DNA of 64,000 nt, from positions 65,685,790 through 65,749,789 of the forward strand of contig CM067306.1 in NCBI GenBank assembly GCA_034231615.1, written 5' to 3'. The translations under genes were made by a program, and so were the position numbers. The DNA is from Meghimatium bilineatum (Eukaryota; Mollusca; Gastropoda; Stylommatophora; Philomycidae). This document shows, piece after piece, positions 22,206 through 30,599 of this stretch. The notes beneath the pieces were generated by a model that saw nothing but the letters and a program-made list of their open reading frames with translations, ran no database searches and was not told where the DNA came from. The first letter of the stretch is position 1; every line of letters begins with the position of its first letter.

Positions 22206-23150
22206 AAGTGTTGGTTGGTTGCTGATCCAGGGGTCCATGGGCTCATGCCCTTTGACAAGTCCCTGAATGTCATTGCTGATGTAAGTAATTATGCCACAGC
22301 AGTTGGTACACTTACAGACATAGCTGATATAGGTCAGTGTCTTTGTGTATAGTCTCCTATAAGAGGGCCACATGTGTCTTGTGAGTGTGTAAAAAAATAA
22401 CAAGCTCTAGTTTTTTGTTTCTTATACCACACATGTTCAGTTGTAGGATGTTAAACATAGACTTTATTTTATGACAATCTTGACTGCTGGTTCTCTCTCT
22501 AAGGTTTTCTGGGTTTAATGTTTTGGTGCTTTGTAGGTGTTGTTGCTGTGTTGTGTATTGTGCATTTCAGTGTTGTTGTTTTTGATGTACTCCAATAGTT
22601 AATTTCTTGGCTAGAGCAGCTAGTTACCCATTGTCTGCCATGAACTTTGATAACCGAGGCGACATCCAAATTCATTTGTAAATATTTGTTTTATTGACAT
22701 TATGTTGCTGGGAAGTCTGTGGATTTTCAGCCCACCCTGGGCCAGAACCAGAGAATAACTATCACACCAAAAGGAAAGTAGGTTTCTACCTATGCACTGC
22801 TCCGAGCCACTACAACCAAGATAAGGTTCTTGTGTTATGCCGAAATTCTTTATTGCTTCATGCATGCAACCAAATGTTCAAGTCAAAATGATTGTCACGT
22901 CCTGAGTCACTGTGCCTCTATGATAGGCCTCAGCCATAGGAAAAATCAGTCTGTCAGTTTCCTCCTTCCCAGTGCTATGCAGTACAACTCTGGCTTCCTA
23001 CCCACCACAGAGGATGTTACATATATAAAAATAACAAAGCATAAATCACATTTCAACAACAAAATAAAAGCATGAGAAGCATAATTGTATAGATGACATG
23101 CCATGATGCTTCTATAAGAAGAGAACCTCAGTATAACAGCATGTCATCTA
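22206..23150 (+). repeat. Rep-F copy 2, with a 425-bp interruption and terminal hairpin
   Basis: 22206-22262 is the Rep-F start. Unrelated DNA follows, and Rep-F resumes about 22690 and runs to 23150. The right end is a hairpin: TAGATGACATGC (23090-23101) and GCATGTCATCTA (23139-23150), a perfect 12-bp stem. Confidence 0.7.
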
Positions 23151-23239
23151 CTAGGGTTTTCTGTTGTACAATAATGTAAAAAAATTATTTTAAAATTTCT
23201 AAGAATAAAATAGTTATTGTGCTTTCCAAACAGTAACAC

Positions 23240-23560
23240 CCATGTTTGTTGGAGTTTTTTATGTGTATTTTGCAAAAAGTCTTTACCACTTTCTCACACC
23301 TCTCTTATCACACATACAGAAAAAAACTACACATATTTGCAGTATGCAATTTTTTATTTACATTTACAAATCGTATTTTTAAATCTCAAAGAACATAATA
23401 GATTATTTTGCGTTATCCACAGATATATGTTTGGTTGTTTTTATTGGTTTAAAAAAAACCCATCTGTACCACTTTTTCACAGCTCTTGTATCAGACATAC
23501 AAAAATTGCACACATATTTGTAGTGTACAATTCTTTATTTACATGTGCAAATATTACTTA
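23240..23560. repeat. Diverged tandem duplication, about 185-bp unit
   Basis: Two related halves share ACCACTTT, ACATACA, ACACATATTTG and TTTTTATTTACAT in the same order. No coding evidence. Confidence 0.5.
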
Positions 23561-23564
23561 CTAG

Positions 23565-24165
23565 GACCACACATTTAATTGTCCACTAAGTATTAGGATC
23601 ATGAAATTTAGTTGTAAGTACTGGGACCATAAAATTAAGCTGTCTATTGTAAGTACTGGGACCATAAAATTAAGCTGTCCATTGTAAGTACTGGGACCAT
23701 AAAATTAAGCTGTCCAATGTAAGTACTGGGACCATAAAAATAAGCTGTCCATTGTAAGTACAAGGACCATAACATTAAGCTGTCCATTGTAAGTACTGGG
23801 ACCATAAAAATAAGCTGTCCATTGTAAGTACTGGGACCATAAAATTAAGCTGTCCATTGTAAGTACTGGGACCATAAAATTAAGCTGTCCATTGTAAGTA
23901 CTGGGACCATAAAATTAAGCTGTCCATTGTAAGTACTGGGACCATAAAATTAAGCTGTCCATTGTAAGTACTGGGACCATAAAATTAAGCTGTCCATTGT
24001 AAGTACTGGGACCATAAAAATAAGCTGTCCATTGTAAGTACAAGGACCATAACATTAAGCTGTCCATTGTAAATACTGGGACCATAAAATTAAGCTGTCC
24101 ATTGTAAGTACTGGGACCATAAAAATAAGCTGTCCATTGTAAGTACTGGGACCATAAAATTGAAC
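23565..24165. repeat. 35-bp minisatellite carrying splice-donor copies, about 17 units
   Basis: Unit TGTCCATTGTAAGTACTGGG plus ACCATAAAATTAAGC, in intron 3 of the receptor gene. Nearly every unit holds CCATT/GTAAGTA, identical to the donor of exon 3 (GTCCATT/GTAAGTAA at 21982-21996). The first units (23565-23615) are diverged. Confidence 0.95.
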
Positions 24166-24284
24166 TATCTGTTCTTATAATCTTCCCGATCTACTAAAAA
24201 ATGCCAAATGTCTATATGATTATTTCAGGGGTGTTGTGATATTATGTTATTACCTAATGAATAAACTGACTCTTCAATCTACAG

Positions 24285-24427
24285 TGAGGCCGATTGTGTA
24301 CAATGGACGATTAAACATCAGCAAGTCCGAAGTTGTGTACCATTCCAACAACAATAGTAATTGTGTGAATATCACTTGCGGAAATATCGAGTATGCTGGA
24401 TATCCTCCAGCCAAGTTCGTGTGGAGT
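24285..24427 (+). CDS. Ig-superfamily receptor, exon 4 (Ig domain 2, first part)
   Basis: Acceptor CTCTTCAATCTACAG, then residues 137-184: LRPIVYNGRLNISKSEVV ... NCVNITCGNI ... YPPAKFVWS. It holds the linker and B-C strands of a C2/I-like Ig domain, with Cys168 in the B strand and Trp183 in the C strand (PPAKFVW). N-glycosylation sites are at NIS, NNS and NIT. An additional Cys163 may pair with one of the extra cysteines in exon 5. Entry is phase 1 and exit is phase 0 at donor GTAAGT. The donor region is duplicated 46 bases downstream. Confidence 0.82.
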
Positions 24428-24519
24428 GTAAGTTACATTAAGTTGTCTCTGTCTATGTATACAGTGGAATTGTGTAAGTTACATCAAGTTGTCTCTGTCC
24501 ATGTATACAGTGGAATTCC
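24428..24519. repeat. 46-bp duplication of the exon 4 donor
   Basis: GTAAGTTACATTAAGTTGTC at 24428 recurs as GTAAGTTACATCAAGTTGTC at 24474. Both copies run through ATGTATACAGTGGAATT, so the unit includes the donor and the first bases of the MITE that follows. Confidence 0.9.
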
Positions 24520-24684
24520 GTTATAACAACTTGGTTTGTACTGAAGAAATTTGTATGTAATAACAGAAATTTGCTATATACAATACAAATAATATAGAAT
24601 AAATATAATTGGGGATTTGAAAAGTGTTGTTATATAAGGAAATTTGTTATAAAAGAATGTGTTATAGAGGGATACATTCCACTG
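24508..24684. mobile_element. Tc1/mariner-type MITE (Rep-E), 177 bp
   Basis: Terminal inverted repeats CAGTGGAAT (24508-24516) and ATTCCACTG (24676-24684), flanked by TA on both sides. The interior has GTTATAACAACTTGGT and TTGTTATAAAAGAATG. Non-coding. Related diverged copies lie at 54130-54500 and a piece at 25570-25630. Confidence 0.85.
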
Positions 24685-25040
24685 TAGCTATTTATTTTCA
24701 GTTCCCTGTGGAATATAGTGCTGGAACTGTTGCTCTTAAATGATATCTGTGCTGTATTGTCCTCATCAGTTGTTCCTAATTTATTCCTTTCTTCACTTCT
24801 TCTTCACATGTTCCAGGTTTAAAAATATTCATTACCCGTGGGTTACATTCCAGTGCCTGTTTGGTTCTATTGTCATGCTTCTTTCTAAGAGTGTCCTTTA
24901 TATCTCTATTGTCTACTTGTGATCTTCACTTCCAGCTGGCATAAGTTATCTCTATATAATATCCGTATTGGTCAGCCTGTTCCCTTCAGCTTGTGTATTT
25001 GTTGTGGTTTAAAAAAAAAATTAATTCATTTTTGTAGGAA

Positions 25041-25115
25041 TAAATAGCCAGGAGGTTAGAGTGTCAGTCTCATAACCATGAGGTGCAGATTCAAATCCAG
25101 CATTTTCTTTGTCGG
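25041..25115 (+). repeat. tRNA-like SINE head
   Basis: GGTTAGAGTGTCAGTCTCAT then AACCATGAGGTGCAG and GATTCAAATCC resemble the A box, a CAT anticodon loop and the B box of an elongator tRNA-Met. Stem pairing is degraded, so this is a tRNA-derived SINE relic and not a tRNA gene. Confidence 0.55.
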
Positions 25116-25214
25116 GGGCTAAATTAAAAGAAAACTCCCTGAATATGACGTGGTGACAGCAAGTACCTGTGGCCTTCATCATACAAACCACTGGCAACCT
25201 CTCTGAAACTCCCT

Positions 25215-25360
25215 AACAGGAAAATGCAGTATTGACAGATGGATATTGACCCTTTGACCCCAACATAAAATGCAGTATTGACAGATGGATATTGACCCTT
25301 TGGCCCCAACATAAAATGCAGTATTGACAGATGGATATTGACTCTTTGGCCCCAACATAA
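25215..25360. repeat. 44-bp minisatellite, 3 units
   Basis: Units CCAACATAAAATGCAGTATT plus GACAGATGGATATTGACCCT, three copies. Confidence 0.85.
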
Positions 25361-25389
25361 AAAGAGCACTTGTTCACATCATTTGTGTT

Positions 25390-25555
25390 CATTACAAATT
25401 CTTCTTCAGCGTTCATCATCAAGCTCCCACTGAATCTATCTTGTAGAAGGACAATGATCCTACTAGATTTCCAACAGGATGTAGTCCAGAGAATGGAAAT
25501 GCATTGTGTCACAATTTTATTTGCGACAATGGCCAGAGACATCCATCTTTGGCAT
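25390..25555 (-). mobile_element. Rep-A copy 2
   Basis: Reverse-oriented Rep-A (TTCTTCTTCAGCGTTCATC to CATCCATCTTTGGC). Candidate target duplication TTACAAAT / TTGCAAAT with one mismatch. Confidence 0.7.
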
Positions 25556-25564
25556 ATTATTGCA

Positions 25565-25765
25565 AATAATACAGTGGAATCCCTCTATAGCACATCCTTT
25601 TATCACAAATTTCAATATAGAGCAACAATTTTTGAAATCCATCTATCTATAAGCTGGCCCTTTTGTGCCTTGTGGCGTAAGAAGAGTTCTCTGGAGTTCC
25701 CTGTGTGCTGTTTGAAATCTATCTATCTATATACTGACCCTTTTGTGCCTTCAACAGTATATTGA
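25565..25765. repeat. Rep-E piece and a 100-bp imperfect duplication
   Basis: 25569-25630 is a reversed Rep-E fragment (ACAGTGGAATCCCTCTATAG). ATCTATCTAT followed by GACCCTTTTGTGCCTT occurs twice (25640 and 25725), the first copy with a LINE 3' word (AGAGTTCTCTGGAG). Confidence 0.5.
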
Positions 25766-25859
25766 TGGCCTTTTTGCATCTTTACAGATGACCCAGAAAG
25801 TTGGTCAATGTAAAAATTGATAATATGTACATACTGCGCAAAACTGAAATCCAACAGGT

Positions 25860-26225
25860 AGATCCAACAATAGGGTAATAAAGTTTTGCTAATAACTAGA
25901 GACACACATAATAACAGATACAAATTGACATTTTGACCAAAAGGCCTTTATCAAGACAACAATTGAAACAAAATTAAAATATATACCAGAAAATGACAGT
26001 AATAACATCGACGGTCACATTGGTATGTGTAATATAAATTGACCGAAAGAGGTGAAATGACACCGGACAAGGAAAATACAAAAATGACCACAAACATGTG
26101 ACATGAAACAAACAGAAACTATGGATCAACTTAGAGTCATACATGAGACAGTCGCTCATTAATATAAACATTACAAATAGACTAACACAACACCTCAACT
26201 TCCAGACTTTCTCACGACTGATTTT
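25860..26225 (-). mobile_element. Penelope-like element terminal region
   Basis: GGGTAATAAAGTTTTGCTAA, ATTGACATTTTGACCAAAAG and GCCTTTATCAAG match the reversed Penelope-like 3' end also seen at 22055 and 62310. Beyond that the 26000-26220 stretch is unassigned. Confidence 0.55.
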
Positions 26226-26466
26226 GTTGATTCTTGATCAGTAGAGGCAAGAATAGAATATACATAATGAGTCTAAATTTGAAGGATGCTTTTCATCCAT
26301 GTCGCTTGTCTTCTGACATCACCCTCAGGGCCTCCACAGATGATTGCTCAGGGCCCCCTCAGACAATTTAAAATTCATATTATAATAATTTATATAATAT
26401 TTTTTTTTCATTTTCAGTAGTATAATCACTGGTACTTATTATTTCCATCTTGTATCCTTCACGCAG

Positions 26467-26626
26467 GCACAGTTTAAAACTTTGTCAGTGAAGACTGCTA
26501 CAGATGATTCCACTAGTTCTGTGCACATTTGTTCTCCATTCTTTGGCCAGGTTACATGTTCTATAGCAGGATTCTCTTCAGTGTGTACCTATGATCACCT
26601 GGCAACATTAGTGCTGGATCTGCCAG
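26467..26626 (+). CDS. Ig-superfamily receptor, exon 5 (Ig domain 2, last part)
   Basis: Acceptor CCTTCACGCAG, then residues 185-237 in phase 0: AQFKTLSVKTATDDS ... HICSPFFGQVTCSIAGFSS ... LVLDLP. Cys215 in GQVTCSIAG is the F-strand cysteine that pairs with Cys168 of exon 4. Cys206 and Cys224 are extra. The donor is CCAG/GTTGGA (26626/26627), a weak match but in the phase (1) needed by exon 6, where it yields DLPAPPVNQ. If it is not spliced, the same frame stays open for 254 more codons through the 30-bp array at 26692-27330, to a stop at 27388-27390. Confidence 0.75.
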
Positions 26627-26691
26627 GTTGGACTTTAAAAAAAATGGTTTTTGTGGATAGTGCACTGAATATGTTGATTTTCTGTTGTAGG

Positions 26692-27330
26692 CAACTTGTA
26701 AATGTGGCTGTGGTATGGGTAAAGTTTGTAAATGTGGCTGTGGTATGGGTAAAGTTTGTAAATGTGGCTGTGGTATGGGTAAAGTTTGTAAATGTGGCTG
26801 TGGTATGGGTAAAGTTTGTAAATGTGGCTGTGGTATGGGTAAAGTTTGTAAATGTGGCTGTGGTATGGGTAAAGTTTGTAAATGTGGCTGTGGTACGGGT
26901 AAAGTTTGTAAATGTGGCTGTGGTACGGGTAAAGTTTGTAAATGTGGCTGTGGTACGGGTAAAGTTTGTAAATGTGGCTGTGGTATGGGTAAAGTTTGTA
27001 AATGTGGCTGTGGTATGGGTAAAGTTTGTAAATATGGCTGTGGTATGGGTAAAGTTTGTAAATATGATTCTGGTATTAATAAAATTTGTAAAAATGGCTG
27101 TAGTATGGGTGAAGTTTGTAAATGTGGCTGTAGTATGGGTAAAGTTTGTAAATGTGGCTGTGGTATGGGTAAAGTTTGTAAATGTGGCTGTGGTATGGGT
27201 AAAGTTTGTAAATGTGGCTGTGGTATGGGTAAAGTTTGTAAATGTGGCTGTGGTACGGGTAAAGTTTGTAAATGTGGCTGTGGTACGGGTAAAGTTTGTA
27301 AATGTGGTATGTGTGAAGTTTGTAAATGAG
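26692..27330. repeat. 30-bp minisatellite, about 21 units
   Basis: Unit AATGTGGCTGTGGTATGGGT plus AAAGTTTGTA, in intron 5. It is highly homogeneous apart from two decayed units at 27059-27120. Because 30 is divisible by three, frames stay open: one reads VNVAVVWVKF repeats (in frame with exon 5), another KCGCGMGKVC. Each unit includes the donor-like word GGGTAAAG. Confidence 0.95.
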
Positions 27331-27474
27331 GGCTGTGGTATGGGTAAAATTGTTAAATGTCACTGTGATGCAGGTGAAGTATGTAGGTGAATGCTTAATT
27401 TTATACGTATAAACTACTATCTGATACACGCATGCAAAAACATTCATATAGGGAACATAAGATGTTACATCATT

Positions 27475-27944
27475 AAGATGTTTTTGGTTCTTGTTACTTG
27501 TATCTGTTTGTGTACCTATAGTTTAAGATGGTTCTGGTTGTTGTGTCTGTTTGTGTACCTCTATCTTAAGATGGTTCTGTTTGTTATTACTTGTGTCTGT
27601 TTGTGTACCTCTAGCGTTCTGTTTGTTGTTACTTCTGTCTATTTGCGTACCTCTAGTTTAAAATGTTTCTGTTTGTTGTTACTTGTGTCTGTTTCTGTAC
27701 CTCTAGCTTAAGATGGTTCTAGTTGTTGTTACTTGTTTCTCTAGCTTGAGATGGTTCTGGTTGTCGTTAGTCGTGTCTGTTTCTCTACCTCTAGTTTAAT
27801 ATGGTTCTGTTTGTTGTTACTTGTGTCTGTTTGTGTACCTATAGCTTGAGATGGTTCTGGTTGTTGTTCACTCGTGTCTGTTTCTCTACCTCTAGATTAA
27901 GATGGTTCTGTTGTTATTACTTGTATCTATTTGTGTACCTCTAG
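27475..27944. repeat. About 50-bp minisatellite carrying splice-acceptor copies, 10 units
   Basis: Units of the type AAGATGGTTCTGGTTGTTGT then TACTTGTGTCTGTTTGTGTA then CCTCTAG. The last unit ends at the true acceptor of exon 6 (27944). Eight of the nine earlier units also end in a pyrimidine-rich stretch followed by CTAG or ATAG. One (about 27565) has lost the AG. Confidence 0.93.
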
Positions 27945-28119
27945 CTCCTCCAGTCAACCAAACTGTCGTACAGAAGAGCACTTCAATGCAAGATCTAATC
28001 TTGACGATTGTAATGCCAATCTTAGCCGTGCTAATCCCTTTAGCCATACTTGGTATGTGGGTTCTCAACAATATACTCAAGTCACATCCACAGAACAGAG
28101 GGCAGAACAACAGTCAGCA
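27945..28119 (+). CDS. Ig-superfamily receptor, exon 6 (stalk, transmembrane, juxtamembrane)
   Basis: Acceptor TGTGTACCTCTAG, then residues 238-295 in phase 1. There is a short stalk APPVNQTVVQKSTSMQD with an NQT glycosylation site. A hydrophobic span follows, LILTIVMPILAVLIPLAIL up to about residue 278, then a basic-polar cytoplasmic start NNILKSHPQNRGQNNSQ. A single span after a signal peptide makes this a type I membrane protein. The exon ends at CAGCA/GTAAGC in phase 2, matching exon 7. Two prolines inside the span are notable. Confidence 0.85.
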
Positions 28120-28129
28120 GTAAGCCAAG

Positions 28130-28400
28130 CCATCATCATTATTTTATCATCACTAACATCATTTCATCATCACCATCAACACCACCAATCACACAACTAC
28201 CACCACCAATCACAACTACCACCACCATCACAACTACCATTACCACAACTACCATAACTACAAGTACCATTATCGTCAACATCGCCATCACAACTACCAT
28301 CATGAACACCACATTTACTATCAACACCACCATCACAACTATCACTACACCATCACAGTCACTACCATTGCAACCACTACTACCATCATCACCACCACAG
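28130..28400. repeat. Imperfect CAT/CAC/ACC triplet tract
   Basis: Trinucleotide-rich simple sequence just inside intron 6. Open frames reading Thr, Ile or His runs are by-products. Confidence 0.85.
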
Positions 28401-28834
28401 AGAGAATTTTTTTCAGAAATTGTTAAGGATTATAGCTTGAAGCTACAGAGTTACATGCATGAGTGGTACCATTGACAGGTTGTGTGCTGCTGTGTTGAAA
28501 GGGGCAGAGTACACCTGAGGAAACCTGAGCACATTTAGGTCAATCCTCTATGATTTTAGCCTGCATTATTAACCTCAATTATAAATAATAAATATTTTTT
28601 TAAATGTATTGTTTTTCTAATATTTAGCTATTATGTTTTATTCAGAAACATTCTTCTAGTATACTATTTACGTCTGCTTTTCAGACAAGACAACAGACAA
28701 TACTCTGAACTAAATGTCATTCAATTCTGCACATTTTGATGTATAGTACATCACTGTAGATTTACAAATAAATAAAATATTGTACAAAGACAAAATGTAA
28801 CCACACTCTTAATTTTGTTGCTTAGTTCGTAAAC

Positions 28835-29145
28835 ATGTATGCAAAGAAAAACTTAAAGCAGATGAATAGTTTCACAAATTTTAAAACATTAACTTCAGAT
28901 GGTAAATGCAAGACTGAAATTATAAGCACAATAGGACAAGCAAAAGCAGCATTCCATGAGATGAAAAATATCCTATGCAACAAGTCCGTATCGATGGATA
29001 CTAGAAAACGTGTCCTCAAATGCTACATTGAACCAGTGCTATGGAAGTGAAGCATGGACAATAAATAAGATATAACAAAAATCATTGGAGGCAGCGAAAA
29101 TGTGGTTTATTCGAAGAATGTTACGCATTCCTTGGACAATTGTTT
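28835..29145 (+). mobile_element. LINE RT end fragment
   Basis: Reads TLTSDGKCKTEIISTIGQAK, then KNILCNKSV and, after a shift, KMWFIRRMLRIPWT, the LRIPW motif of LINE C-termini. It abuts the first copy of the exon 7 acceptor repeat within about 10 bases. Confidence 0.7.
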
Positions 29146-29255
29146 TCTTACGGGCCACCTCAAGCTGAAATAGATGTAGAGGAAAATATTTTCTATTCTT
29201 ACAGGCAACCTCAAGCTGAAATAGATGTTGAGGAAGATATTTTCTATTCTTACAG

Positions 29256-29533
29256 GCCACCTCAAGCTGAAATAGATGTAGAGGAAGATATTTCAGCAGA
29301 ACAAGGACAGGATCTTGATGACAGCGCAGATGAGAACATTCAAACTGAGGTCAGGGAAGAAGATTCCTACGATGAAAATAATTTCCGTGTTATGGAAGGC
29401 ATCAACCGAGATTACCGCCATGTCCGCAGCAATAATTACGGTGCAGGTGATGAAGACAACAGAATTGTCGATGATAACGGTAGTGATGAGAATGGTGGTA
29501 ATAAAGGAAATGAGCAACAGCCATTAATGGATG
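29256..29533 (+). CDS. Ig-superfamily receptor, exon 7 (acidic cytoplasmic tail; two in-frame acceptors)
   Basis: Acceptor TTTTCTATTCTTACAG at 29255, then residues 296-388 in phase 2: PPQAEIDVEEDISAEQGQ ... SYDENNFRV ... NRDYRHVRSNNYGAGD ... QQPLMD. The tail is strongly acidic and holds tyrosines, including a YRHV (YxxV) sorting-type motif. No ITIM/ITAM consensus or enzyme domain is seen. A second acceptor at 29204, exactly 51 bases upstream, has the same pyrimidine tract and keeps the frame. Its use adds 17 residues, including IFYSY. A third copy (boundary 29153/29154) has CGG in place of CAG and is dead. The exon ends at GATG/GTAAGT in phase 1. Low complexity could mean relaxed constraint. 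Confidence 0.8.
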
Positions 29534-29800
29534 GTAAGTAACATTCTTTTAGTCCATCCATCCATCCATCCATCTAATCTAATCTAATCTATCTTATTTA
29601 TCTAATCTCTTTATATGCTGTGTCCCTTGTTTGTGGTAAGTAACATTCTTTTAGTCCATCCATCCATCTAATCTAATCTAATCTATCTTATTTATCTAAT
29701 CTCTTTATATGCTGTGTCCCTTGTTTGTGCTTATTTATCTAATCTCTTTATATGCTGTGTCCCTTGTTTGTGGTAAGTAACATTCTCTTAGTCTATCTGT
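29534..29800. repeat. Exon 7 donor repeated three times, with CTAAT-type simple sequence
   Basis: GGTAAGTAACATTCTTTTAG occurs at the true donor (29533) and again at 29636. A third copy at about 29774 has one change. They are separated by (ATCC)n and (TAATC)n repeats and the word CTTTATATGCTGTGTCCCTT. Confidence 0.9.
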
Positions 29801-29889
29801 CTGTCTATCTGTTTGTCTGCATGCATGTAGTTGCATCTGTGGGTCACACTAATGACCTACTAGACATACCGCTCATGCAGCAGAAAACC

Positions 29890-30440
29890 TTAGTGGATGA
29901 CATGCCGTTATATTGAGGTTATCTTCTTTTTTAAAGCATCTTCATGGCACGTCATCTATACAATTATGCTTTTTTTGTGTTGTTGTTGAAATGTGTTACA
30001 TGTTTACCTGAATATATATGTATGCACCCTCTGTGGTTTGGAGGGAACCAGAGATGTACTGCGCAGCACTCGGGAGGAGGAAACTGACAGCACTGTTTTT
30101 TCCCATGGCTGAGACCCATCATAGAGGCACAGTGACTCAGGACGTGACAATCCTTTTGACTTGAACATTTAGTTGCATGCTTGGAGCAATGGAGAAGTTC
30201 GGCATAACCAGTAGTCAATTGGTGGCGATGAATGAGCACAGTGAACTCATCTTGGCTACAGTGGCTGGGAGCAGTGCATAGGTTGAAACCTACCTTTCTG
30301 GAGGTGTGATAGTTATTCTCTGGCTCTGTTCTGGGGTGGGCCAGAAATCCACATTCCCAGAAATATAATGCCATTTAATGGGATTAGGTCAAAGGGCATG
30401 AGCCCATGGACCGCTGGATCAGCAACCAACCAACCAACCA
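29890..30440 (-). repeat. Rep-F copy 3
   Basis: Full-length reverse-oriented Rep-F, from the hairpin end (GGATGACATGCC ... GGCACGTCATCTA) to GGATCAGCAACCAACCAACC. The minus-strand open frame through it is not conserved in other copies. Confidence 0.75.
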
Positions 30441-30449
30441 TTTGTCTGC

Positions 30450-30560
30450 CTGCCTGCATTCTTTGGAGATGGCCTTCCTGTGTGCTGTTTGTAAGCTTGT
30501 TCCTGTGGCTTCTTTGATTTCTGTGGTCTATCTTTTACAAGGTCTTAATGGAGATTTGGA
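30450..30560 (-). mobile_element. LINE 3' fragment
   Basis: GGAGATGGCCTTCCTGTGTG then CTGTTTGTAAGCTTGTTCC recurs at 48510-48560 and in part at 11775 and 25695. In reverse it reads as a LINE ORF end. Confidence 0.5.
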
Positions 30561-30599
30561 AGTCAGAGAAGTCAGGGCCCCCACTTCTAAAGCTTTTTG

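Noticed and set aside
25041-25115. Functional tRNA-Met gene
   Set aside because: Acceptor and D stems do not pair well. It is better read as a decayed SINE head.
26715-27329. Cys-rich repeat protein (KCGCGMGKVC units), resembling a metallothionein
   Set aside because: It is one frame of the 30-bp minisatellite. There is no start context, the same DNA is open in other frames, and it lies in an intron.
28050-28475. Thr/His-rich coding sequence
   Set aside because: CAT/CAC/ACC simple repeat directly after a good donor site. Open in several frames.
30000-30374. 136-residue protein on the minus strand
   Set aside because: It is Rep-F read in one frame. The frame is not kept in the other two copies.
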